7,666 nucleotides of DNA from UBA5342 sp965662645 (GCA_965662645.1 CBFIII010000105.1:1-7666), one strand, 5' to 3'; shown: positions 1-6,758, numbered from the stretch's first letter. The notes: generated from the sequence alone by a model not told the origin. Program-made: numbers and translations.

Positions 1-1611
1 ATTATAGATACCGTGTGGGTTTGTGAAAAAGATCTTCCTTACAGTTATAGAGATACTGTTTTCGACATAGGAACAGTGGAAGGTATATATACTTTCGATC
101 ATTTAACGGTTACTGGTTGCGATAGTCTTATTCACTTGCTATTAATTGTTTGCCCTGCTTATAGTATGCAAGATTCTAGTGTTATTTGTTCTAGTGAATT
201 GCCTTACAGTTATATGGATACTGTTTTCGAAGTGGGAACTAAGAGCGGCAATTACCCAGTACATCTTACAGCAGTCAATGGATGTGAGAGTTGTGTTGAT
301 TTTAAATTGACAGTTCATCCATCCTATGCTATTACCGAAAAAGTAACAATTCACAAGACCGCTCTTCCTTTTGAATACCGAGATGTTGTTTTTCCTGTTG
401 GAACCAAGAGTTTGTTGCATGATTTCATCTTTTCTACTCGTTTGGGTTGCGATAGCATCATCACTTTAGATCTTATGATTGATTATTCTGATACGACTTA
501 TATTGTAGATACAACTTGTTACGGTGCCTTTTATGATGAGCATGGCTTTTTGGAATCAAAAACAGGGCGTTATCAAAAAATACTTCCCAATAAAGATGAG
601 TCGGATAGTTTGATTACTTTGGATTTGTTCGTGAAAGCAAAGATAGATTTTTATTTAGAAGCACCGTTTAATGAGAGATCGGTTGAGATTGTGGATGTTC
701 AAAATTCTGAGAATTATATTTACTCAATAAATGGGGTAGAAGATGGCGATCTTTCTTTGCTTGAAGATGGTGTCTATGAGATTATTATCACTGATACCGT
801 AACGGGCTGTAAGAGTGTTCCTCAGAGTATTAATGTCTATACTTTTTGTCCTATTTATGAAGTGGATAGTGTCTTTGAGGTATGCGCTGACGAAAAGAGT
901 TTGACTATACCTTTTGAGGTTTATAATGGTTTTCCTGATAGGTACAGTTTGTTTTTTGAAGACAAGGCTATTCGGGCTGGATTCGAAAATGTGGAGAATC
1001 AGAAATTTTCATCTTTTGATGAGATATATCTTTTATTACCCGATAGTTTACGTCCCGACGATTATGAGATGACGCTTTCTTTTTTGGATCCTATATGTGG
1101 AATAACAGATAGGCGTTTGAACCTGTCAGTGCTATATTCAAAAGATATTATAGTTCAGAAGTGGAGTGACGTATTGGTGTTATTGAATGATAGATATAAT
1201 GGTGGCTATGTCTTTTCTGATTACCAATGGTATAAGAATGGTCAGCCTATTTCTGGTGAGAAGGGGTCATATGTTTACATAGAAGAACTGCTGGATTTGG
1301 AGGCGACCTATAGTGTGCTTTTGACCCGTATCGAAGATCAAATAAGCAAATTCTCGTGTGGTTTTAGACCCGAAATACGAGATATTATTTCCGTTTTCCC
1401 CACTTATGTACAAAATCAGGAGTATATCAATGTGTTATTATCTGAAGATGGTATGGTGAAGATATGGGATATAAAAAACAAGCTGATTGGTCATTATTCT
1501 GTTTGGAATGGAAACAATAAAATTCCTAAACCGCATGTTTCCGGGTTTTATTTACTCACAGTAGAGACTAAGGATGGCATTGCAAAAACAGAAAAAATAA
1601 TTGTAGAATAG
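1..1611 (+). CDS. Large repetitive surface protein with T9SS C-terminal sorting domain (5'-truncated)
   Basis: The frame is open from base 1, so this is the last 536 residues of a longer protein; the GTG at 13 is only an internal valine codon. Residues 8-211 carry four 55-residue repeats with the pattern C-x3-LPYSY-x-DTVF-x2-GT ... GCDS-x4-L-x-V. About 215-285 is a degenerate beta-rich module ending in DTVTGCKS. About 400-440 looks Ig-like (YQWYKNGQPISGE). About 462-536 resembles a type A T9SS sorting domain: VFPTYV near its start, then DIKNKLIG, SGFYLLTVET and a terminal EKIIVE. In this family such a domain directs export across the outer membrane by the Por/Spr system, usually followed by cleavage and attachment to the cell surface. 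Adhesion or a structural role is plausible, but no catalytic motif is visible. The next gene, 120 bases on, encodes an outer-membrane barrel. Family assignment is strong; specific function is unknown. Confidence 0.85.
   Translation: MIDTVWVCEKDLPYSYRDTVFDIGTVEGIYTFDHLTVTGCDSLIHLLLIVCPAYSMQDSSVICSSELPYSYMDTVFEVGTKSGNYPVHLTAVNGCESCVDFKLTVHPSYAITEKVTIHKTALPFEYRDVVFPVGTKSLLHDFIFSTRLGCDSIITLDLMIDYSDTTYIVDTTCYGAFYDEHGFLESKTGRYQKILPNKDESDSLITLDLFVKAKIDFYLEAPFNERSVEIVDVQNSENYIYSINGVEDGDLSLLEDGVYEIIITDTVTGCKSVPQSINVYTFCPIYEVDSVFEVCADEKSLTIPFEVYNGFPDRYSLFFEDKAIRAGFENVENQKFSSFDEIYLLLPDSLRPDDYEMTLSFLDPICGITDRRLNLSVLYSKDIIVQKWSDVLVLLNDRYNGGYVFSDYQWYKNGQPISGEKGSYVYIEELLDLEATYSVLLTRIEDQISKFSCGFRPEIRDIISVFPTYVQNQEYINVLLSEDGMVKIWDIKNKLIGHYSVWNGNNKIPKPHVSGFYLLTVETKDGIAKTEKIIVE
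22..633 (+). repeat. Four 165-bp in-frame tandem repeats (55 residues each) in the surface protein
   Basis: Units begin at codons 8, 63, 118 and 173 (bases 22, 187, 352, 517), an exact 55-codon period. Units 1 and 2 still match at DNA level (both carry CCTTACAGTTATA and GATACTGTTTTCGA). Unit 3 has drifted to LPFEYRDVVF, with His118 replacing the leading Cys. Unit 4 is degenerate (CYGAFY ... ESDSLITLDLFV) and shorter. Most units end in GCDS or a relative (GCES, ESDS) followed by a beta-strand. The leading Cys and the GC Cys could form disulfides outside the cell, but that is inference. More units probably lie upstream of the window. Confidence 0.85.
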
Positions 1612-1731
1612 ACTTCTGATGATAATATCAACTAACGCATAGTAAATAGACGAGGTTTTAAGTAAGGAAATTTATAATGTGGAATAAAGTCAAAATAAAG
1701 CGTGTAATTATAGTAATAAATGTAAGGATTA

Positions 1732-2637
1732 ATGAATAATGTTATACTGAGAAAATATGGTGTTATATTTCTGCTTTTGTGGGGCGTTTGTGCTTCTTCA
1801 TTAGCACGAAATCATTATACTTACTTTGATCAACTAAAAGAATCTTATTTAGCTGTTTGGGGATCTTTGGGCTATTCTCAGCTGACCTATTCCTATGCTG
1901 ACATCAATAATTATGGCTTGCCAGCAGGCAATTTGGGCGTAGGATATGAGTTTCACAAAGGATTTAATAATATGTGGTCCATAGGTGCAGAGTTAAGCAT
2001 CCTAGGAGCTGGTATGCAAAGGGTAGGAGATATGACCGATGATCATGATATGATAGATAATGATATTTCTCCCTATTCTGAATTTACGATGAATGCTACT
2101 TTCGCCGATTTTGAAGAGACCAACCTTTTGGGGTACCTTAATATCCCCATAATGTATGGTTATAAAGTGGATAGATTTTATGCTCTTGGCGGTGTGAAAT
2201 TAGGGTTTAAGCTATTTTCTAATTATAAATCGTCTTCCTTGTTAACTACTACGGGTGATTATGAATGGTTTTTCGATGATTTTGAAGATATGCCAAATCA
2301 TTATTTTGTGACGAATAAAAAAATTGAAGACTCAGGAAAAATAAATATGGGAGTTAATGCCTCTCTCAGTGGTGAATTGGGGTATTATTTCTCCATAGAT
2401 AAAAAAGAAAAAAATGATTGGCGTATCAGCCTTCAAATGGATTATGGATTGGTTGATATTAACCGAACAGATAGAGTTAACAAAGAACTCTTTACCCGTA
2501 CTGATAATCCCATCGATTATCAGTTGAATTCTGTCTTTTCGACCACCACCTCTGGTGATGTGAAAGCTTGGTTTGTAGGCATAAAACTGACTTATCTGAT
2601 CTGTACCAAAAGCAAATGGGATTGCAATTGTTATTAA
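1732..2637 (+). CDS. Outer-membrane beta-barrel protein (PorT-like)
   Basis: This 301-residue protein starts with a signal peptide: basic MNNVILRKY, hydrophobic core 11-24 and a likely signal peptidase I site after SLA (residue 25). Val precedes Cys20, so a lipoprotein is unlikely. The rest alternates aromatic/hydrophobic and polar residues as in transmembrane beta-strands, with glycine-rich turns. YLNIPIMYGY (135-144) followed by FYALGGVKLGF (149-159) resembles the PorT-type outer-membrane barrel family of Bacteroidetes. Acidic stretches around 98-113 and 180-188 look like surface loops. The chain ends WFVGIKLTYLIC plus a short Cys-containing tail. TAAGGA lies only three bases before the ATG. 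It sits 120 bases behind a T9SS cargo gene with no terminator seen between them, so co-expression is plausible. It lacks the N-terminal sequence typical of PorP/SprF. Pore, anchoring partner or assembly role cannot be decided. Confidence 0.7.
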   Translation: MNNVILRKYGVIFLLLWGVCASSLARNHYTYFDQLKESYLAVWGSLGYSQLTYSYADINNYGLPAGNLGVGYEFHKGFNNMWSIGAELSILGAGMQRVGDMTDDHDMIDNDISPYSEFTMNATFADFEETNLLGYLNIPIMYGYKVDRFYALGGVKLGFKLFSNYKSSSLLTTTGDYEWFFDDFEDMPNHYFVTNKKIEDSGKINMGVNASLSGELGYYFSIDKKEKNDWRISLQMDYGLVDINRTDRVNKELFTRTDNPIDYQLNSVFSTTTSGDVKAWFVGIKLTYLICTKSKWDCNCY

Positions 2638-2710
2638 TGTGCACCAATAAATCGTGTAGATTAATTAATGTCGTTTGTCCTTGACTTACCTAGCCATTAG
2701 TATCCACTCT

Positions 2711-2780
2711 TTTTCCACTCCTTGAAATTGAATAGCTACAGGGTGCCTACCACGCTAAAGGCGTTAGAGTCTGTAGAAAG
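2711..2780 (+). repeat. Structured intergenic repeat, copy A
   Basis: This block shares the order TTTTCC ... TTGAAAT ... ATAGCTAC ... GGG ... TAAGG/TAAAGG ... GAAAG with the block at 2981-3050. It contains a compact hairpin at 2736-2776: CTACAG pairs with CTGTAG, enclosing CTA/TAG and ACGC-TAAAG-GCGT. The remains of an outer inverted repeat (TACCTAGCC near 2687, GGCTGGCTGGTA near 2809) flank it. It could be a structured RNA or a mobile-element remnant; I do not recognise the family, and the strand given is arbitrary. Confidence 0.5.
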
Positions 2781-2892
2781 GCAACGTGTCTTTTATCACA
2801 TTGACATGGGCTGGCTGGTAGGTTTGCTAAAAATGCATAAGTAAACGATTTCTATTACTTATATTTGTAATCAAATTTAGAAATAGATAAAG

Positions 2893-3073
2893 TTGTTTAA
2901 AGTCATCTGAAATATTAAGATTTTCCTATGCTCACTCTTTTATTCTCTAATAGGAATGTTACGCTGCGAGTGGAATCCCCTTTTCCCGTTCATTGAAATA
3001 TGATAGCTACGGGATACCGCCTGCAGTAAGGGGGTTGGGGTGAGCGAAAGAAAATAATTAGGACTTTAAACAA
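2893..3073. mobile_element. 181-bp MITE-like element with perfect 12-bp terminal inverted repeats
   Basis: TTGTTTAAAGTC at 2893-2904 is the exact reverse complement of GACTTTAAACAA at 3062-3073. The interior has further pairings: GCTCAC (2930-2935) with GTGAGC (3040-3045), CCCCTT (2977-2982) with AAGGGG (3028-3033), and CCCGT (2985-2989) with ACGGG (3009-3013). There is no ORF and no clear target duplication. Such a layout suits either a non-autonomous transposable element or a folded RNA. It ends 36 bases before the ovoA start, so it may lie in the ovoA leader. Confidence 0.5.
2981..3050 (+). repeat. Structured intergenic repeat, copy B
   Basis: This is the counterpart of the block at 2711-2780, offset by about 271 bases. 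The best-matching stretch is TTGAAAT followed by ATAGCTAC and GGG, 15 of 18 bases over the first part. The 3' half is G-rich (AAGGGGGTTGGGG) and has drifted; ungapped it agrees at about half the positions. It lies inside the inverted-repeat element at 2893-3073. Confidence 0.5.
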
Positions 3074-3077
3074 AGTC
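3062..3077 (+). promoter_or_regulatory. Small hairpin in the ovoA leader
   Basis: GACTTT-AAAC-AAAGTC is a perfect 6-bp stem with a 4-base loop, 33 bases before the ovoA ATG. Its left arm and loop overlap the right terminal repeat of the element at 2893-3073, so it may simply belong to that element. No T-run follows, so it is not an intrinsic terminator. Any regulatory role is inference. Confidence 0.3.
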
Positions 3078-3109
3078 GATATGCTTTAGTACCCTAATAT
3101 TATTAATCT

Positions 3110-5209
3110 ATGAGTCATTTTGTACCCCACACTGTGGATCTGGTAAACGGAAATATAAAAGATAAAAAAGCTGAAATTCGTGACTATTTCATCAAAACAT
3201 TTGCGCTAGATGAAAAAAATTATGAACAGTTAAAAAATGATAATGCGTTTTATAAACGGGCAGATCCTTTGCGTCATCCTCTCATTTTTTATTACGGACA
3301 TACGGCTGTATTTTATATCAATAAACTCATTTTATCCAAAATGATAGATACCCGTATCAATCCTTTATTTGAGTCTTTATTTGCCATTGGTGTGGACGAA
3401 ATGAGTTGGGACGATTTGAATGAACAGCATTACGATTGGCCCACTGTGCGCGAAGTTTACGACTACCGTCAAAAGGTAAAAAAACAGGTTTTAAGTGTTA
3501 TTGACAACACGCCACTACAGATGCCCATTACGGCTGAGAATCCATTTTGGATAATTATGATGGGCATTGAACACGAACATATTCATGTGGAAACATCTTC
3601 GGTACTTATCCGTCAACTGCCTCTTAATGATATACGCCCCAATGTGCTTGGTACGCGATGCTCTAATATTGGGATAAATCTAGAGAACCGTATGTTGCCC
3701 GTTGCTGGTACGGATCTGATTTTGGGGAAACCCAATAATCATCGTTTTTATGGTTGGGATTTGGAATATGGTGAAAATCGTATAAAAGTGGAACCTTTTG
3801 AAGCCTCGGAATTCTTAATTTCAAATGGGGAGTATCTTGATTTTGTAAAAGATGCAGCTTATCAGAAAAAGGAATATTGGACCTCTGAAGGATGGAACTG
3901 GAAAGAGTTTAAGAACGTGGAACATCCGCTCTTTTGGCGTAAAGCCAATGAGAAATATTTTTTACGTCTTGTAGATCAGGAAATAGAACTGCCTTTAAAC
4001 TGGCCTGCTGAGGTCAATTATTTGGAAGCCAAAGCTTTTGCCAATTGGAAAACGGAAAAAGAAGGGAAAATATTTCGTTTGCCTACAGAAGCAGAATGGT
4101 ATAGTTTGGTTCAGCAAAATGGCATTAATGATGAGAATTTCGCAAGTGTTTCTGCCAATATTAGTTTGTCACATTTTACTTCGCCTTGTCCTGTAAATCA
4201 ATTCAAACAGGGTGATTTTTATGATTTGGTTGGTAATGTTTGGCAATGGACGGAGACGCCGATAACGGGCTTTCAAGGTTTTAAAGTACATCCTCTCTAC
4301 GATGATTTCTCGGCACCTACTTTTGATGGACAACACAATATTATAAAAGGGGGTTCGTGGATTTCAAGTGGAAATGAAGCCACTTGGTATGCGCGTTATG
4401 CTTTTCGTCGTCATTTTTATCAACATGCAGGCTTTCGTTTGGTACAATCGGAACAGATGTTACAAATAAGCAAAGATGAATATGAAAAAGATGCAGAAGT
4501 AGCGCAGTCCTGTGCTTTCAATTATGAAGAAGCTCCTTTGGTTTTTGATCATTTTCAGAAACAATTGGCTGAGGTATGTATCCAGCAACTGAATGGGCAA
4601 ACGGGATTGAAAATGCTAGATTTGAATTGTGATACGGGAAGAACTGTTTTTGAATTGGCAGAATATTTTGATCATATCACAGGCATTGATTTCTCTGCTC
4701 GTTTTATACGAATGGCTATTCAATTACAAGAAAAAGGGTTTATTCGCTACCTCACAAAAGACGAAGGTGAGTTGATTAATTATAATGAAATTCAACTATC
4801 TAAACTTGGTCTGACGAAAACAAACAACTTACAGTTCATACAAGCTGATGCCAATAATCTGAAAACCATTTATACGGGCTATGATGTGATTTTAGCCGTT
4901 AATTTGCTCGAAGAATTACAGGCTCCCGATCAGTTTTTAGCTTCGATTAATGAGCGATTAAATAAAGATGGCATTCTGATTTTAGGCTCCACTTACGATT
5001 GGGAAAAGAACACTATAAAACACGAACATTGGTTAGGTGGTTTAAAAAAAGATGGTGAAACGGTAAGTTCTTTTGAAGCCATAAAATTGATATTACAAGA
5101 AAAATTCGAGTTAGTAGGTCAGCCTGTTAATTTGCAAGCGGCGCAAAAATTGACATCACGAAATATTCATGTTTCTATTGTTGAGGTATCGATTTGGAAA
5201 CTTAAGTAA
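3110..5209 (+). CDS. ovoA: OvoA: 5-histidylcysteine sulfoxide synthase with 4-mercaptohistidine N-methyltransferase domain
   Basis: This 699-residue cytoplasmic enzyme of ovothiol A synthesis has the full family layout. In the family it joins cysteine to histidine C5 with O2 at a non-haem iron; a separate PLP lyase (OvoB) cleaves the product, and the C-terminal domain N-methylates it with SAM. Residues 1-170 are the DinB-like iron-binding part: H155-x3-H159-x-E161, with H64 in YYGHTA the likely third histidine ligand. About 195-445 is the FGE/sulfatase-modifying-like domain, with RLPTEAEW (323-330), GNVWQWTETP (375-384), KGGSW (413-417) and AGFRLV. About 470-699 is a class I methyltransferase with GIDFSARFI (525-533). 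Motif I reads LDLNCDTG, with Asn506 where a glycine is usual. An in-frame TAA sits two codons before the ATG, fixing the start. No ovoB is in the window. A terminator follows at 5268. The identification is firm; methyltransferase competence is not. Confidence 0.93.
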   Translation: MSHFVPHTVDLVNGNIKDKKAEIRDYFIKTFALDEKNYEQLKNDNAFYKRADPLRHPLIFYYGHTAVFYINKLILSKMIDTRINPLFESLFAIGVDEMSWDDLNEQHYDWPTVREVYDYRQKVKKQVLSVIDNTPLQMPITAENPFWIIMMGIEHEHIHVETSSVLIRQLPLNDIRPNVLGTRCSNIGINLENRMLPVAGTDLILGKPNNHRFYGWDLEYGENRIKVEPFEASEFLISNGEYLDFVKDAAYQKKEYWTSEGWNWKEFKNVEHPLFWRKANEKYFLRLVDQEIELPLNWPAEVNYLEAKAFANWKTEKEGKIFRLPTEAEWYSLVQQNGINDENFASVSANISLSHFTSPCPVNQFKQGDFYDLVGNVWQWTETPITGFQGFKVHPLYDDFSAPTFDGQHNIIKGGSWISSGNEATWYARYAFRRHFYQHAGFRLVQSEQMLQISKDEYEKDAEVAQSCAFNYEEAPLVFDHFQKQLAEVCIQQLNGQTGLKMLDLNCDTGRTVFELAEYFDHITGIDFSARFIRMAIQLQEKGFIRYLTKDEGELINYNEIQLSKLGLTKTNNLQFIQADANNLKTIYTGYDVILAVNLLEELQAPDQFLASINERLNKDGILILGSTYDWEKNTIKHEHWLGGLKKDGETVSSFEAIKLILQEKFELVGQPVNLQAAQKLTSRNIHVSIVEVSIWKLK

Positions 5210-5267
5210 GATATCATTACAAATTTGATACTCTGTTTGCTTGCCGCAAGTGAGTTCATTGCTATAT

Positions 5268-5298
5268 AAAAACACTCCAAGTAGGGGCTGTTTTTTTT
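5268..5298 (+). terminator. Intrinsic terminator after ovoA
   Basis: AAAAACA-CTCC, a five-base AAGTA loop, GGGG, one bulged C, then TGTTTTTTTT form an 11-bp stem running into eight T residues. It lies 59 bases past the ovoA stop. The A-run on the left arm means it could also act on transcripts from the other strand. Confidence 0.7.
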
Positions 5299-5551
5299 AT
5301 GCCCAAGCGACAATTAAAAGTGACTATTTTAAAAGATATGTAAGTGATAAAATGACACTTGTGTTACAGGTTAGATTGTTGTGTTAATTAAAAACCTTTG
5401 TTTTATTGGTTTTCTCCTTATGTTAATGGGGTATGGATTCTTTAATTTAAGCTTGAACATAAATTCTTTGAACTCTTTTTGGGGGCTATGTCGTTTAGTA
5501 TGGGTAAGTCTTATTCCTTAATGATTCGACTTCATCTTTTCAGGTAAAATA
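5299..5551. other. Spacer with no gene
   Basis: No credible ORF or RNA gene is visible in these 253 bases. Only small inverted repeats occur: AAGTG/CACTT (5342-5346 with 5356-5360) and AAAACC/GGTTTT (5391-5396 with 5408-5413), the latter without a following T-run. Confidence 0.5.
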
Positions 5552-5712
5552 ACACCGTCCCGATGGGATTTTTTGTTTTCAATAACTATTGTTTATCTAC
5601 CATAATATTGTCCTTACAGAACTTTATGAAACAAGCTGTTTTTCAAGTGCCATCGGCACGTAGTTATGGTAGTTCATCAATTCATCATTTTAAAATCCCG
5701 TAGGGATGGTGT
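5552..5712. repeat. REPIN-like inverted pair of GTCCC/GGGAT palindromes (161 bp)
   Basis: The 21-base arm at 5552-5572 is the reverse complement of the arm at 5692-5712 at 18 of 21 positions. Each arm is itself a small hairpin: GTCCC-GAT-GGGAT (5557-5569) and ATCCC-GTA-GGGAT (5695-5707). Between them lie a perfect 9-bp inverted repeat, CTACCATAA (5597-5605) with TTATGGTAG (5664-5672), and the hairpin GTGCC-ATC-GGCAC (5647-5659). Two inverted REP-type palindromes around a spacer define a REPIN, usually mobilised by a RAYT/IS200-type transposase elsewhere in the genome; none is in this window. Mobility is inference. Confidence 0.6.
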
Positions 5713-5809
5713 ATATCTAAGCATAATTTCAATCCACACAAAACGATATAGAGCCTCTTTTTCATCTATTCTATTATTGATATTATTCTTAATTTCAATA
5801 AGAATACTA

Positions 5810-5817
5810 TATTTTTG
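5810..5817 (+). promoter_or_regulatory. Candidate Bacteroidetes -7 box for the HIT gene
   Basis: TATTTTTG fits the TAnnTTTG consensus of the Bacteroidetes primary sigma factor and is followed by GCGC. No good TTTG -33 box stands 19-21 bases upstream. It would give a leader of roughly 145-150 bases before the ATG at 5971. Confidence 0.4.
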
Positions 5818-5970
5818 CGCTCTTAAAAAATGAATTAATAATTCACTAATTAATATTCCTACTGTAAGTGTAAGGGATATTTATTTGCAAAATAGTTTAT
5901 TATTCGCCGTTAGTTTCGTGGAATAAAAACCAGAATGTGCGATTAAAATATTTAAAATAAAGAACTTATT

Positions 5971-6396
5971 ATGAAAACACCTATTTCGGAATGTTTATAT
6001 TGTCAGGACAATGAAACATTACACCAATTAATGATTAAAATTTGTGATTTAGAAGTCTCTCAACTCTTTTTATTTAAAGAGCAATCACACCCTGGACGTT
6101 GTAATGTTGTTTACAAAGATCATGCGGTTGATTTTCACGAATTGAGTGATGAACAGCGTAATGCTTTTATGCGCGATGTAGCAACAGTAGGTAAAGCGAT
6201 CACAGCAGCATTTAACCCAGAAAAAATCAACTATGGTGCCTATGCCGATACGATATCTCATCTGCATTTCCATGTAGTGCCTAAGTATAAAGGTGGGTAT
6301 GAATTTGGAGGTCTTTTTGAGATGAATCCTAAAAAAGTGACGCTTTCGGATGCTGAATATGCTGAGATGGTTGAGAAAATAAAAATTGAATTATAA
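5971..6396 (+). CDS. HIT-family nucleotide hydrolase/transferase
   Basis: This is a 141-residue cytoplasmic protein, a normal length for a single HIT domain. The signature is complete: H97-L-H99-F-H101-V-V in ISHLHFHVVPKY, and by family knowledge the middle histidine (H99) is the nucleophile that takes up the nucleotidyl group. C8 and C11 in ECLYC could bind metal, but no second Cys pair stands out. Further family-like stretches are FKEQSHPGRC (35-44), KINYGAYADT (85-94) and FGGLFEMNPKK (112-122). HIT proteins act on dinucleotides or nucleoside phosphoramidates; the substrate here cannot be told. The ATG at 5971 puts ECxxC at the N-terminus as expected; the leader (AAAGAACTTATT) is A-rich without a strong Shine-Dalgarno. 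Non-coding DNA of more than 500 bases on both sides suggests a single-gene transcript. Confidence 0.9.
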   Translation: MKTPISECLYCQDNETLHQLMIKICDLEVSQLFLFKEQSHPGRCNVVYKDHAVDFHELSDEQRNAFMRDVATVGKAITAAFNPEKINYGAYADTISHLHFHVVPKYKGGYEFGGLFEMNPKKVTLSDAEYAEMVEKIKIEL

Positions 6397-6506
6397 GATA
6401 AGATGTCTTAATTATTAGGACGTTGGCGTTTTTCTTATCGCCTTAGTATTTAATTGATTAGAATATCAAAAAAATGGTAAATCTAATAACCTAGATACGC
6501 ATTGTT
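6397..6506. other. Downstream region of the HIT gene, no clear terminator
   Basis: TAAGATGTCTTA (6399-6410) is a short palindrome just after the stop. GGACG-TTGG-CGTTTTT (6418-6433) could form a weak stem before a five-T run, and GGCG (6425-6428) could alternatively pair with CGCC (6439-6442). Neither is convincing. CTAATAACCT at 6483-6492 matches the outer end of the MITE-like element further on. Confidence 0.3.
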
Positions 6507-6614
6507 TAATTGTTGGTGATACAGATTTGATTCCACGGTTCCAAGTGCTTCGGTAGTTTTTAGTAGTACGCCAAATCATAGATTTACGAAAATATTAAGT
6601 TCACACAACAATTA
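6507..6614. repeat. 108-bp fold-back sequence with nested inverted repeats
   Basis: TAATTGTTG (6507-6515) is the exact reverse complement of CAACAATTA (6606-6614), extendable by four bases with one indel. GATTTG (6524-6529) and CAAATC (6572-6577) pair inside it. There is no ORF, T-run or recognised RNA motif. I tested it as an integron attC and the ends do not fit. It may be a short MITE or a structured transcript end. Confidence 0.4.
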
Positions 6615-6700
6615 CCTCCCAATGCCCACGTTTGCAACGAGAAGCTATTAACCTGAGTTCGATTTTAAATTCGGTCACAGTTTGAATTTTATTTGAGTAG

Positions 6701-6758
6701 AAATTTAATCAAATTCAAGAAGCAATAGCGGGCTATTGTGATTGAATTTGGGTGAATT
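6701..6758. repeat. Strong two-stage hairpin inside the MITE-like element
   Basis: CAATAGC-GG-GCTATTG (6723-6738) is a perfect 7-bp palindrome around GG. It is enclosed by CAAATTCAA (6710-6718) and TTGAATTTG (6742-6750), a perfect 9-bp pair, and beyond that by AAATT/AATTT. The asymmetric inner spacers are GAAG and TGA. No T-run follows. It could be a transposase or recombinase recognition hairpin or an RNA structure. Confidence 0.6.

Larger units (their letters stand above)
2638..3109. other. 472-bp non-coding spacer upstream of ovoA, repeat-bearing
   Basis: No credible ORF occurs on either strand. The spacer contains two related structured repeats (2711-2780 and 2981-3050) and an inverted-repeat-bounded element (2893-3073). 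TATATTTG at 2860-2867 fits the Bacteroidetes -7 consensus TAnnTTTG, but no -33 box stands at the right distance and it lies 242 bases before ovoA. No clear terminator follows the barrel gene. Confidence 0.6.

Noticed and set aside
13..15. GTG as the start of the first gene
   Set aside because: The frame is open to base 1 and the repeat unit continues upstream of it, so the gene is truncated by the window edge.
142..420. Minus-strand ORF of 92 codons
   Set aside because: It lies wholly within the repetitive surface-protein gene, on the opposite strand, with no recognisable domain.
2638..3109. Known riboswitch (SAM or cobalamin) controlling ovoA
   Set aside because: None of the conserved cores of these classes could be found by eye; the structure is better explained by the repeats.
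5230..5255. CTTG-CCG-CAAG hairpin just after ovoA as terminator
   Set aside because: The stem is only 4 bp and no T-run follows; the stem at 5268-5298 is far better.
6085..6273. Minus-strand ORF of 62 codons
   Set aside because: It is antisense to the well-supported HIT gene.
6507..6614. Integron attC site
   Set aside because: The ends do not fit the RYYYAAC/GTTRRRY core-site pattern and no integrase or cassette array is present.
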